Shown: positions 23,820 through 34,110 of the stretch, piece after piece | Layout of the letters: the number at the start of each line of letters is the position of its first letter | How positions within the stretch are numbered: the stretch's first letter is position 1 | Origin: Toxorhynchites rutilus septentrionalis | Taxonomy: Eukaryota; Arthropoda; Insecta; Diptera; Culicidae | Length of the DNA stretch: 64,000 nucleotides | Reading direction: 5' to 3' | Assembly (NCBI RefSeq): GCF_029784135.1 | Contig: NC_073746.1 | Span: 295,020,089-295,084,088 of the forward strand | Translations under genes and position numbers: made by a program | Notes under the pieces: model-generated | Told to the model about the DNA's origin: nothing | The model's database searches: none | The model's input: the letters and a program-made list of their open reading frames with translations, nothing else

Positions 23820-24215
23820 TTTTAAGCGGTTTTATTTTACGCGGTTTTTTTACGCGGATTTCGAAATTTACGCGTTTTTTTACGTAGCACCTTTCAACCG
23901 CCAACAAATTCAACGTGCTTATTGGTGTGACTTTTCACGAAATAACTTGGTATAGTATCACTGATTAGTAGCTGAGAAATAAAAGACGATACAGATATCA
24001 TGATAACAGCATACAAAAGAAAAAAAGTTAATCAATTGTTAGAACATGGGTTGCATTTTTAATTAATAATTCACTGTTTGTTAGATTTTTATTCTGATTT
24101 TGAAATTTACCCGGTTTATTTTTACGCGGATTTTGGAATTTACGCGGATTTCGGAATTTACGCGGATTTTGGAATTTACGCGGTTTTCTTTTACGCGGTT
24201 TTTGTTTACGCGGCA
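23820..24215. repeat. Two clusters of ACGCGG tandem repeats
   Basis: Clusters at 23830-23890 and 24110-24215 are made of units of about 14-19 bases, each carrying ttacgcggatttnggaa or ttacgcggttttt. Both clusters run in the same direction and bracket about 220 bases of ordinary sequence. They resemble subterminal repeats of a DNA transposon; the pogo-like element at 58738-61526 also carries several acgcggt motifs near its ends. The lysine- and proline-rich minus-strand frame across 24028-24285 is a by-product of the repeat. Confidence 0.7.
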
Positions 24216-24342
24216 CGTATCGACAATCCCTAATCACAATGCTGGAATGGACCTTACATGGTATTTGTTCAATCTTTTTACCCACTTTTTACTGTTCGGA
24301 TTTCCCTTAAAAGTTTGAGTTACACACTTGTGATACTTTACA

Positions 24343-24487
24343 CTATACGGAAATCCATTTTGACCACTTTTTTCCTTCCGATCGATGGTCAAAACGTTCG
24401 TTGTCCCGATTTAAAACACGACTTGCTGTAGTTTGTACAATGCCCAACTTCCTCCTGATGGTCCGCTGAGAGACAGTATCCGAAGGT
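24343..24487 (-). pseudogene. ITmD37E-like transposase, helix-turn-helix fragment
   Basis: The minus strand translates to RTIRRKLGIVQTTASRVLNR, close to IGKMLGIVQSTVSRVLKR of the ITmD37E copy at 2879, and continues in a slipped frame through a stretch resembling the linker. Only about 50 codons of the DNA-binding region remain. It abuts a hAT transposase fragment on the plus strand at about 24488, so two unrelated relics are fused here. Terminal repeats are not visible. Confidence 0.75.
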
Positions 24488-24490
24488 ATT

Positions 24491-24865
24491 GATGATTTTG
24501 ATGAATATCTTACCGAGATGTTCGGTAGATCTGTGGACACGGAAAATAGACCTCAAACAAAATTTTTACAACAGCTTCAGTCGCTGGATTTAGAACCACG
24601 TCAAAGTCACAGCTATAACGTTTGGGATCACTGGGTGAGCCGTAAGACAACGCATCCAGAATTATATGCAGTGGCCATGGTTGTGCTGTCTACTCCATCA
24701 AACCAAGTCTCCGTAGAGAGAGCCTTCAGCGTACTTGGTATAGTACTATCCAACCGTCGAACACAACTTGCAGAGGACACCTTGACAAATATCTTGTTGG
24801 TCAAGTTGAACAAAGCGTTGTTCCCACAAGCTATTTCCTCAGCTTATAATTGGAAAGAAATTTAA
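24491..24865 (+). pseudogene. hAT transposase C-terminal (dimerisation) fragment
   Basis: The frame starting DDFDEYLTEMFG and ending NWKEI contains the hAT-family C-terminal signature: HPELYAVAMVVLSTPSNQVS, VERAFSVLG, then SNRRTQLAEDTL and NILLVKLNKA. In hAT transposases this region mediates dimerisation and ends the protein. The stop is at 24863-24865 and an AATAAA-like site follows at about 24950. About 124 codons remain from a protein that usually exceeds 500 residues, so the catalytic core and zinc finger are missing. The fragment itself has no frame break. The left edge joins an ITmD37E scrap. Confidence 0.85.
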
Positions 24866-26357
24866 ACAAAGGATTGATTTAGGCAGATGTCCATAAATCA
24901 AATGATACTTGTCGTCCAGTTTTGTTGTTTTAAATCTACATAAAAATAAAAATAATAAACGAGTTTTATTCTCACATCTATACGAACGCGCGTATACACA
25001 TCTGACGCAGTATCATTAGCATAATATTTCTCTGAATGAATTTTTGTTTCCATCACTTACAGCTAATCTAAGACGAATGCGAATATTTCGGGTGTTCATT
25101 GTCAGTGAATCAGTTTACGAATGAGTGTGAGAAATAATGCAAAAATGAAATGTTTGAACGCGAGGGAATGTCGGCTGCATGATATTTTGTTCGGTTCATT
25201 TGTCATGAACTGAGGCGAATGAATTATTGAATACGATGTTGTGTCGATATCTTGCACTGTCAGTAAAATGATTATGAGAATTTGCAACCTTGGTCAAAAC
25301 CAAACGACGTCGAATAAGAAAGACAAACACAACAGGTCAATAATCAATACCCACAAAGGTTAAAATTGCAACAACTCTTTGTAATTTGAAGAATTTGTGT
25401 GTAGGGGTAATGCCTGCAGCATGACGTAGGATCGTGATCATTCGGGACAATTGTTTTTGAACGGTTCCCTTGAAGAGATGCTTCCCGAGATTGAAGCGTA
25501 TATCAAGCCCGTAGTAGAATGATTTTACAAAGAAAAGGCATATTTAGATGGTTTGAAAAATATATCACTATTGAAGGAGACTATGTGACAGTGATATTCT
25601 CATGTTTTTGAACATATTATTGGCGGCCTTTGGAATCGTTTAGGTTATGTTAACAAAATATACTCAAATCAATCTTAAGACGCGTTTTTGCACATAAAAT
25701 GTGTTTGTTAAAATAGTTGGCATAATAACATCAGAATATCTAGGTTGTCCGAACTGGATTTTTTCAAGGCCGAGAGTTTAAGATAAGTTTTCCTAATTTG
25801 ACTTTTTCAAGGCTAAAGCCGAATGAACTGCATATTTTCAAAGTCTCTATGATTCAACTCTCCCTCTCTCCCTCTGTCTACCTCACTTCTATTACATTAT
25901 CTCCAGCCTCTTCGGGCAGTCAATAGTCTCTCTTAATGCTGATGTCACACACAGCGGCTCAAAATCAAAACCATTTCTGAGGTTCGATCGTGTGCTGTGA
26001 TGTCGCATATAGCGATGCGATTTTGTCCGCAATTTCAAAGCCAATATCGATGAGGCTCGATGAAATTCTTCTTTTTCATTCGTTTGTATACGGATAATGA
26101 ACGATGATTAACTTTTCCGTTCAGTATGAGTATCCTTTAATGCAACATCAAGTTTTCTACAGTTTTTTATAAGGATTTTCTATTACAATTATGAGATTTT
26201 TATGGATATATTGAATTAGTTTTAATACTGGTCGAATATTAGTAAATACTATGAATTAAAGTAAGCAAATTCCATTCAATATTAAAAAAAATTAGATCTG
26301 TCTTACCTCGCATGAGTTGAAAACGCACTCGCTGGATTTGGGAAGACATTCCAACTA
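24866..26357. other. Unassigned AT-rich DNA
   Basis: No gene recognised. Around 25405-25435 a block with ggggtaatg and gcatgacgtaggatcg is related to the block at 36997-37035. A pyrimidine-rich run lies at 25857-25890. Nothing else stands out. Confidence 0.4.
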
Positions 26358-26866
26358 ACAGTTCGGCTGAAAAGTTCATTAGGTTGACGTCTAGATGGCG
26401 CCTCTTGGAAAAATATACTTGACCACCACAAAGCACCTTCTTTCAATGGATACTTATCAAAATTTGGCAGCAATCGGTCGATTGGTTCGTGAGTTACAGC
26501 ATTGAGAGTGAAGTAACTTTTGATATTGTGAAAAAAATGGAAAAATCCGAATTTCGCATGAATTGCATGAATTGGGCTTCGAATTGCTTCCGCATCTATC
26601 GTATTCTCCAGATCTGGCCCCCAGCGACTATTTTCTGTTCGCTGACCTGAAGAGAATGCTCGCTGGCAAGAAATTTAAGATCGATGATGAAGTGATTACC
26701 GAAGCTGAGGCCTTTTTTGAGGAAAAACCGAAAGAGTACTATGAAAATGGTATCGAAAAGTTGCAAGATTGCTATAACCGCTGTGTCGCCCTCGAAGGCA
26801 ATTATGTTGAATAATAAAATTGAATTTTGCAAAAAAAATGTGTTTTAAACTTTTCAGCCGAACTGT
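26358..26866 (+). mobile_element. Internally deleted irritans-type mariner (509 bp)
   Basis: TA dinucleotides at 26356-26357 and 26867-26868 flank matched ends: acagttcggctgaaaagtt on the left, with the right end its reverse complement over 19 bases. Inside, the first codons of a mariner transposase at 26537 (MEKSEFR) are joined directly to its C-terminal quarter (26563-26814), so the catalytic middle is gone. Element size and intact ends fit a miniature derivative mobilised by an autonomous relative. The protein tail resembles irritans-subfamily mariners and differs from the mariner at 6686. Confidence 0.9.
26537..26814 (+). pseudogene. Irritans-type mariner transposase, deletion relic
   Basis: ATG at 26537 begins MEKSEFR, the family N-terminus. 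After seven codons the sequence jumps to HELGFELLPHLSYSPDLAPS followed by DYFLFADLKRMLAGKKF and the C-terminus CVALEGNYVE, with the stop at 26812-26814. The third catalytic Asp (APSD) is retained; the first two are deleted. The two parts are in different frames. The junction carries a direct repeat atgaattg (26558 and 26567), so the deletion probably arose by slippage or end joining at short homology. Confidence 0.88.
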
Positions 26867-29199
26867 TACTCAGGGGAAGATCCAAATTAACTAATTGCAA
26901 CCTTTTCGAGGATCAAGTCAGACTACTCAGGAGTTCTTGAAACGGAAACAACCCGGCAAAAATCCTGTTGGAGTTTATAAAATATCTTACTATGAATCTT
27001 TTGAGAATAAGGGCTCATCGTAGTCTTCAACACCTGTAGAACGAAGCAAAACAGACGTAACTGAATCAATCCTTATACGCGAGGCTTGGGACTTTTTCAG
27101 CAAAATGGCAAATGAAAATAATATTCGGAAAATCGACTGCTATGTAGAAATATTTCGAATCGATCGCAATCACGATCCTTACATTTGGTGGTCATTACAC
27201 TTTAAGCAGTACTCCCAATTGGCAATTGGTTTGTAAGAGTTTATCGATGTTCAATTTTCACCCCATACCTTCCTGTTAAACGTAATCGTACGTTTGTGTT
27301 CCCAAGTGTTAGCAATAGTTTTGTTCACACCCAACCGACCATAGCATAGTGACCAGCCCCAATCCCAGTGACTGCTTACCATAGGTTAACTGGCCAGTAA
27401 GACCATACCGTCTGCAACGTTACCCAATGTGACCCAATTACATCATCCGATTGCACAGGATACGTTTGACTTGATGTGACGTTTCCTCCTGTGGCAACAG
27501 AGGTGCATTATTCGATCGAACGTGACGGAATGAGCAAAACACGCTACAGCTCTACACCTTCGTGCGGCTGCACAGAACTCGACGGTGTCAGCGCACGGTG
27601 GCCACTAATTGCCACTGCTCTCGGCGCGCCTACAAAGTAATCAACACGCATCTGGTGGGGGAAAAGGGGAGAAGGATTTGTGGTACACCGTGAAGTGGAG
27701 TGGATTCCTATTGGCACCTGTGATAAGTACAAAGTAACGATCGCAGAGAGCAGAGCCGTACCAGAAGTTATTAGCGAATGGGATCGCTGGATCCGCCGCA
27801 GGAGAAGTAATTACCGAGATCTGCGGAGGATTTGATTCAATCGAGCTATTTATCGGTAATAAGTCAATTATTGTTGTGCTCTTGCACCATTCCGCATGCC
27901 ACTGACAAGTGAGGGGCTATGTGTATGTTTTTTTTCCTTCTTTGAGATCAGATCATTTGCAATGTGTCCATAAGCGACTCATGATGCAATGTTTTTGTTT
28001 GTACATGAGTTTGATGGGAAGTCGAGAGCGCAGGGTGAGTCGTTTTCACACCAAGAAGCCAAACGTGGAACGAGTAGAGATGGTTGAATTTCCCAATTAT
28101 CTCACAGTTTACTGTTGACTTTGATTCAGAAGCAGGTGAACCATCGCACCCCAAGTCGATCATGTCGAGCCGCAGTTTCTCGGTCGTGCCTAGTTGATCT
28201 CCTCTATCTGTTTGTCTTTCTTTCTGATCAATATAAACGGATAATCCACGGTGTCCCTCCCAAGGGAAGCTATTGTCTATCGCAACCGTTTCGGTACCGA
28301 TCTTCGCAACAAAGTTGCACTCGAATTTGCATACTACTTTTTCATCTTTTCGCTAGCATTGGAAGCAGTAGCGGAAAACCGAGGTATGAGAAGGTCGGAA
28401 AAGTTCATGGCGGCAGGAGAATCGCATGTAAATTTCACATTGCCTAAGTTGGCAGTCTAAAACTCATTATTCATATTCTTTTTTATCGGGATAGTTTCAC
28501 GGTTTGTAAGAACCTAAGCTGACCTATCGGTATATTACCCATGAGAGAGGTCTAGTTTGTTGGTCATACCAACGGAAGCTGGTTAAAATGTTCCTGCATG
28601 GTATCGTTGCTCGAAAGTGTCTATTGGGCTATGTTGAACTTTTATTGAGAGTAATAAATACTTATGATTTGTGTTTCTCGTGCGAAACTTTTGTAATTAT
28701 TCTCATTTTATCTCTTTCTCTTTGCAGGTGAGTAATCACAGCATTATACACCGAAATCAGTTCAAAGAGTAACAAAACTTAGAAAGATCGTTTCAGGAGA
28801 AATTGTAAGTGAGAAATTGAGATTTATTGTATTATTGTTTACTGATCGTATTATGAAGAAAACGAAACGTACTGTATTACTACATATTTTCTAACGTAAA
28901 TATTGATAATGAATATCATAACGCGAAGTCTTATATTTTTATCGCAACCGAAAAACCAAAAGGCATCATCTCTTGATTTCTGCTACATACCGAGACAAAA
29001 GCCCAATTTTTCTCGATAAGGCTGAATTGTGAGCAATGCGTTGCGCTGAAGTCATGTTTAATGAAACTCAGTCCGTGTCACCGTTGTATATTACACAATA
29101 GCCTTTTCTGTGTAAGTATTCCTTTTGTTCAGTTGGAATACTTTGGTTACTTTGGTTAACTTGAGTTTGAAGCTTCCATTGTTGTGTTACTGTTATCAA
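26867..29199. other. Unassigned DNA, CpG-richer from 27300 to 28460
   Basis: No gene recognised. Frames at 27909-28118, 28115-28447 and 28251-28460 overlap on the plus strand without family similarity. A block at about 27245-27295 (caccccata, ttcctgtta, aacgtaatcgtacgt) is related to 39418-39475. The composition suggests single-copy host non-coding DNA. Confidence 0.4.
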
Positions 29200-29467
29200 C
29201 TAGACGACCCGGCTAACTTCGTCCTGCCCAAAATTATTTTCTTGATATGAATTCTTTCGAATAATCGCGTTTTTTCACCGAGTGAACGTTCGTGGGTTCA
29301 ATTGCGGAATCTTCATTGATTGATCTTTGAAATTTCCACTTGGTTCTTCACAATTCCCATTTATTATAAATTTCCTATTACTTCTACCAAAACTCGCCAT
29401 TATAATATAATTTTATTTCCAGCCACATTCTCGCTCAAAATTATTGATTCTATTGCAAATAACATGT
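29200..29467 (-). mobile_element. Helitron 3'-end fragment, interrupted
   Basis: Read on the minus strand, the sequence ends with CTAG at 29200-29203 after gggtcgt, and the host base beyond is T, as expected for a Helitron 3' terminus. The body matches 34111-34690 (minus) and 49920-50194 (plus), for example the stretches around attataat and caaataacatgt. It stops at 29467, where the non-LTR retrotransposon was inserted; the continuation is at 33123. Confidence 0.7.
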
Positions 29468-29495
29468 AAATAACAACCCTCCTGCACGGGCAAGC

Positions 29496-32400
29496 ATGCT
29501 AGACATATCTCTATGCTCTTCTTCGTTATCCCTGGATTGCATGTGGAAGGTAATCCACGATCCCCACGGTAGTGATCACCTACCAATAATTTTATCGATC
29601 GCTAATGAATCAAGCTCTCGTGAGTCAGTCAATATTTCGTATGACCTCACGAAGAATATTGACTGGAGAACATTTGCGGAAATAATATCTGAAGCAATTG
29701 TTTCAATGCATGAACTTCCTCCACTCGAAGAGTATAACTTTATATCGAGTTTGATTTACGAAAGCGCACTTCAAGCTCAAAAGAAACGTGTACCGGCTAC
29801 CACTTTCCGACGTCGTCCTCCATCACTTTGGTGGGACAAGGAGTGTTCAAAGGTCTACCTTGAAAAATCATCCGCTTTCAAAAAATTCAGGAAAACTGGA
29901 TTAGTGGAATGGTTTCTAAAGTACCAAGCTCTAGAAGCCAAACTAAAAGGTATGATTAAAGCAAAAAAGCGTGGATATTGGCGGAAGTTCGTCAATGGTT
30001 TGTCAAGGGAGACCGCTATGAGCACTCTTTGGAATACGGCTAGGAAAATGCGTGGCTGGAACCATACAAACGAAAGTGAGGAATACTCTGACCGTTGGAT
30101 TTTTAACTTTGCAAGGAAGGTTTGCCCCGACACCGTTCCTGCACAAAACGTCGTACGCGACATTCCACTTCAAAGCGATTATGAGAATTTTTCGATGGTG
30201 GAATTCTCAATTGCCCTTCTCTCATGTGACAATTCAGCTCCGGGGTCGGACAAGATTAAATTCAACTTGTTGAAGAATCTTCCCGACTTGGCAAAACAGC
30301 ATTTGCTGAACTTGTTCAACAAGTTTCTGGAGCTGAATATAGTCCCGCATGACTGGAGACAAGTGAGAGTGATAGCCATACGGAAACCCAACAAGCCGGC
30401 TTGCGATCACAACTCGTATAGGCCGATTGCAATGTTATCCTGTATTCGTAAATTGTTAGAGAAAATGATTCTACTTCGTTTGGACAAGTGGGTCGAAACA
30501 AACAATTTGCTGTCAAATACGCAGTTTGGCTTCCGCCGAGGTAGAGGGACAAATGATTGTCTCGCGCTGCTATCTTCTGAAATCCAAATCGCATTTGCTC
30601 GCAAAGAACAAATGGCTTCCGTTTTTCTCGATATCAAAGGGGCATTTGATTCAGTTTCCATGGAAATTCTCTCAGAGAAGCTTCATAATCGTGGACTTTC
30701 ACCAATTCTTAACAATTTCCTGTACAATTTACTGTCAGAAAAGATGATTTTTTCTCATGGCAGCTCGAAATCTTCTCGTTACAGTTTTATGGGCCTACCA
30801 CAAGGCTCCTGCCTAAGCCCCCTCTTGTACAGTTTTTACATCAATGATATGGATGATTGTCTAACTAGAGACTGCACGCTGAGACAACTTGCAGACGATG
30901 GAGTTATTTCCATCACGGGTACTAATCCCGTCGTTCTGCAAAAGTCGTTGCAAGATACCCTGAACAATCTGTTCACGTGGGCCCTCAAGCTGGGTATCGA
31001 ATTCTCTACGGAGAAAACTGAAATGGTCGTTTTTTCTAGGAAGCACGAACCCGCCCAATTCCAGCTTCACCTATCCGGCAAAACGATCCAACACTCTATG
31101 TTTTTCAAATACCTGGGTGTATATTTTGATTCTAAGTGTACCTGGGGGAGACACATTGCGTATTTGAAACAGAAATGCCAGCAAAGAATCAATTTTCTCC
31201 AAACAATTACCGGAACATGGTGGGGTGCCCATCCAGGAGACCTCATTCAGTTGTACAAAACAACGATATTATCAGTGTTAGAATATGGCAGTTTTTGCTT
31301 CCGATCAGCTGCCAGGATTCATATTCTCAAGCTGGAGAGAATACAATATCGTTGCTTGCGTATAGCCATGGGGTGTTTGCATTCGACACATACGATGAGT
31401 CTCGAAGTTTTGGCAGGAGTACCCCCGCTTACTCTTCGGTTCACAGAATTATCCTACAGATTTCTCATCCGTTGCAAGATCATGAATCCATTGGTGATTG
31501 ATAACTTCGAAAATCTACTCCAACTGACTCCTCAGTCAAGTTTTATGTCTTTATACCATGAGTACCTTACCCACGACGTGCACCCTTCACCAGGCATCTC
31601 CAACCAAGTTTGCTTCCCATACTTCTGCAATTCCTCTGTCATTTTTGATCTGTCCATGCGACAAAAAATCCATGGAATCCCAGATCACCTACGCTCCGAT
31701 TCTATTCCGCCGATATTTTCGGCAGAATATGGGAAAGTTGGATCTGATAAAATGTTCTTTACTGACGGTTCATTCATAAACGAGTCCACTGGCTTCGGCA
31801 TCTTCAATGAAAATTCCAGTGCCTCTTTCAAACTCAAAGATCCTTGTTCCGTGTATGTCGCTGAACTGGGTGCGATATATTACGCATTAGGGATCATTGA
31901 AACATTGCCCATCGACCACTATTTTATTTTTTCAGACAGTCTCAGCTCAATAGAGGCAATCCGCTCAATGAAGGTTGATAAACGCTCATCTTATTTCCTA
32001 ACTAGAATAAGACAACTATTGAGTGTTTTGGTCGAAAAATTATTCAAGATTACCTTAGTATGGGTTCCCTCTCATTGCTCGATTCCGGGGAATGAGAAAG
32101 CGGACTCGCTAGCTAAGGTGGGCGCTTTAGAAGGCACACTTTTTGAAAGGCAAATTGCTTATAATGAATTTTTCCACATTCCTCGTCAGTATACGCTCGT
32201 AAGTTGGCAGCGCATGTGGAGTGGTGATGAGTTCGGTCGTTGGTTACACACGATTATCCCTAAGGTCTCGACGAGGGCATGGTTCAAGGGATTGAATGTA
32301 GGTCGTGATTTCATTCGCGTGATATCTCGGCTTATGTCCAATCACTACAACCTAAACGCGCATCTCTATCGCATTGGGCTCGCAGCAAACAATCTTTGTG

Positions 32401-32603
32401 ATTGTGGCGATGGCTACCACGACATCGAGCATGTTGTCTGGTCGTGTATCCGGTTCCATGCTGCTCGCTCTCAGCTCTCTAGAGCACTGAGAGCACAAGG
32501 CAGACAATCGGATATCCCCGTCCGGGATATCTTAGGTAGCCGGGATCCTGATCTTCTGCTTCATCTATACCTGTTCCTCAGAAACGCCGATGTCAACGTT
32601 TAA
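29496..32603 (+). CDS. Non-LTR retrotransposon ORF2 (endonuclease end, reverse transcriptase, RNase H), N-truncated
   Basis: The frame is open for 1035 codons from the first ATG at 29496 and extends upstream without stop to the truncation point. It begins inside the endonuclease (SLDCMWKVIHDPHGSDHLPI, the last motif). The reverse transcriptase follows: FGFRRGRGTNDCLALL near residue 350, GLPQGSCLSPLL near 434, and the catalytic LADD at about 465-468. RNase H shows FFTDGSF (about 757), VAELGAIYYAL, FSDSLSS and WVPSHCSIPGNEKAD (His about 859), so all four catalytic residues are present. A zinc knuckle CDCGDGYHDIEHVVWSC lies at about 967-984. RNase H points to the I superfamily (I or LOA-like); the exact clade is uncertain. 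Reverse transcriptase and RNase H look intact, but lacking ORF1 and most of the nuclease it should not retrotranspose on its own. Confidence 0.9.
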   Translation: MLDISLCSSSLSLDCMWKVIHDPHGSDHLPIILSIANESSSRESVNISYDLTKNIDWRTFAEIISEAIVSMHELPPLEEYNFISSLIYESALQAQKKRVPATTFRRRPPSLWWDKECSKVYLEKSSAFKKFRKTGLVEWFLKYQALEAKLKGMIKAKKRGYWRKFVNGLSRETAMSTLWNTARKMRGWNHTNESEEYSDRWIFNFARKVCPDTVPAQNVVRDIPLQSDYENFSMVEFSIALLSCDNSAPGSDKIKFNLLKNLPDLAKQHLLNLFNKFLELNIVPHDWRQVRVIAIRKPNKPACDHNSYRPIAMLSCIRKLLEKMILLRLDKWVETNNLLSNTQFGFRRGRGTNDCLALLSSEIQIAFARKEQMASVFLDIKGAFDSVSMEILSEKLHNRGLSPILNNFLYNLLSEKMIFSHGSSKSSRYSFMGLPQGSCLSPLLYSFYINDMDDCLTRDCTLRQLADDGVISITGTNPVVLQKSLQDTLNNLFTWALKLGIEFSTEKTEMVVFSRKHEPAQFQLHLSGKTIQHSMFFKYLGVYFDSKCTWGRHIAYLKQKCQQRINFLQTITGTWWGAHPGDLIQLYKTTILSVLEYGSFCFRSAARIHILKLERIQYRCLRIAMGCLHSTHTMSLEVLAGVPPLTLRFTELSYRFLIRCKIMNPLVIDNFENLLQLTPQSSFMSLYHEYLTHDVHPSPGISNQVCFPYFCNSSVIFDLSMRQKIHGIPDHLRSDSIPPIFSAEYGKVGSDKMFFTDGSFINESTGFGIFNENSSASFKLKDPCSVYVAELGAIYYALGIIETLPIDHYFIFSDSLSSIEAIRSMKVDKRSSYFLTRIRQLLSVLVEKLFKITLVWVPSHCSIPGNEKADSLAKVGALEGTLFERQIAYNEFFHIPRQYTLVSWQRMWSGDEFGRWLHTIIPKVSTRAWFKGLNVGRDFIRVISRLMSNHYNLNAHLYRIGLAANNLCDCGDGYHDIEHVVWSCIRFHAARSQLSRALRAQGRQSDIPVRDILGSRDPDLLLHLYLFLRNADVNV

Positions 32604-33122
32604 TGATGTTTCCTCCGTTGTTTCCTCGTTTCATATCCCTCCTATCCGATCGATAAACTTTTACTTAGTCGCGGCAATACATACACACACTCTTTACAGA
32701 TGCACGGGCCAAAGGTTGTGCAGTCCACTGATCATTCAACAAGAGCCAAAGGTTGTACCGCTCATGACAACTCTACACGAGCTGATGATTGCGCCGCCAT
32801 TCTATCCTGGATTCCTCGAGTCGAGAAAGACGCACCACGCTAGATATGAGGTACAGACTAGGGGGGCGTTGCTGATTAATGGTCAGCTGCATCCCAATAG
32901 GAAGTATCCCGTGTCGGGCACTCGTACAGAGCATCGAAGACTGCGACATACCAATTATGAGAACACTTGTAATACTAACCTCGAGTCAACCGCGAGTAAT
33001 CGGTTACATATTACTAACATAGTCTAAGCAAACATTGTCAAAATATTGAACTCCCGGCCCCGTTAGGCTGACGCCATATGAGCCTTAATAAAATATATAT
33101 TTTGGATAAAAATAAAAAAAAT
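32604..33122 (+). other. 3' untranslated region of the non-LTR retrotransposon
   Basis: This non-coding tail follows the ORF2 stop. Its last 360 bases are shared with 8551-8919, including agggggcgttgctgatt and the end ataaaatatatattttgg, followed by an A-rich run (33107-33121). In target-primed reverse transcription this end is what the reverse transcriptase recognises, consistent with being the only part kept in the short copy. Confidence 0.85.
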
Positions 33123-34110
33123 ACATGTTTCTCCGTTACATGGAATACATGTTTGATGCAGAAAAATAAATTTTCATTCATAATTTTTATTTTCCACGTG
33201 AGAATCGTTTTCGCTTCACACTAACGGAACACGAAGCCTTATTCCGCAAACACGAAATTCAATTGGACTAACAACAATGCCATTGTGGAACATATGAAAA
33301 TTTTATTTTTAACATTCTCTCGAAGCTTTTCAAACGATTCAAAACATTTTCTCGCCATAACATTGATCTGTGGGCAGAGACGAATACAACAAAATAAAGA
33401 CGGCTCAAATCGGACCATTCCTTCTTCGGGTTTTGCGCTAAACAACACATCTGGTCCCCCATTTTTATTTATATAGATAGAAGACAGATAGAAGATATAG
33501 GAGTGCGTTGTTTCGCCTGAAAATCCATTTCCTACTCCAAGCAAAGATCAATTTCGTTCGCGCAAACATCGAATGGAATCACAGCGCTTATCATGGTGTA
33601 ATTTTCGAACATATGAGTATTCTATTTTTCGAATTTTCCTTGCTTCAGCATTTTCTGAAAATTTCCTGATGTTTCTCTCCACTGTACTGATCTATTGGCC
33701 AAAACAAATATAACAAAATAAAGACGGCTTAAATCGGTCCATCCTTCATTCATCTTTCATAGCAAAACTCGAGAACGGAGCGTCCGTTTGGAGCTGTCTT
33801 TGTTTTGTTATATTCGTCCATAGAATTTTTGGGGAAATTTTGCGAGAAAATGGAAAAATTCGGTCTTACCAATCCAATCGATATTTGCGTTAACGGATTT
33901 GATCTTCGTTCGAAAATGGTTATTTTTCAATTAAATTAATTTTCAGGTGGAATAACGCACTTTGAAAATAAAAGATAATGAATGATTTTTTTATTTCATG
34001 TCAAATTTGTATTCTATGTAATAGAGTAACATGTTTTGCGAGTTATTCAAGAATCTTGAACGAGAATTGTGTCTGATAATGAAGAAAGTATTAGGAAATT
34101 TATAGAAAAA
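33123..34110 (-). repeat. Helitron-associated repeat units
   Basis: After the retrotransposon the Helitron sequence resumes (ttctccgttacatggaat). It is followed by two diverged minus-strand copies of a unit of about 300 bases (33268-33560 and 33585-33990) with aaataaagacggctcaaatc and gaaaatccatttcc. The same unit occurs on the plus strand at 49060-49390 and 50200-50470, next to Helitron ends. A plus-strand scrap of Helitron (gaatcttgaacgagaattgt) lies at about 34030-34080. No coding capacity. Confidence 0.65.

Larger units (their letters stand above)
29468..33122 (+). mobile_element. 5'-truncated I-type non-LTR retrotransposon (3655 bp)
   Basis: This element carries the end of an AP-type endonuclease, a full reverse transcriptase and RNase H, a zinc knuckle, a 3' untranslated region of about 520 bases and an A-rich tail. 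The hexamer acatgt is duplicated at 29462-29467 and 33123-33128, and joining the flanks restores caaataacatgtttctccg as in the intact Helitron copies, so the insertion point is exact. The 5' truncation removes ORF1 and most of the endonuclease. A shorter copy of the same 3' end lies at 8551-8919. Confidence 0.9.

Noticed and set aside
24028..24285. A lysine/proline/arginine-rich protein on the minus strand
   Set aside because: It is the translation of the ACGCGG tandem repeats.
28115..28460. Overlapping plus-strand frames as a small membrane protein gene
   Set aside because: A hydrophobic stretch exists, but two frames overlap and neither resembles a known family.
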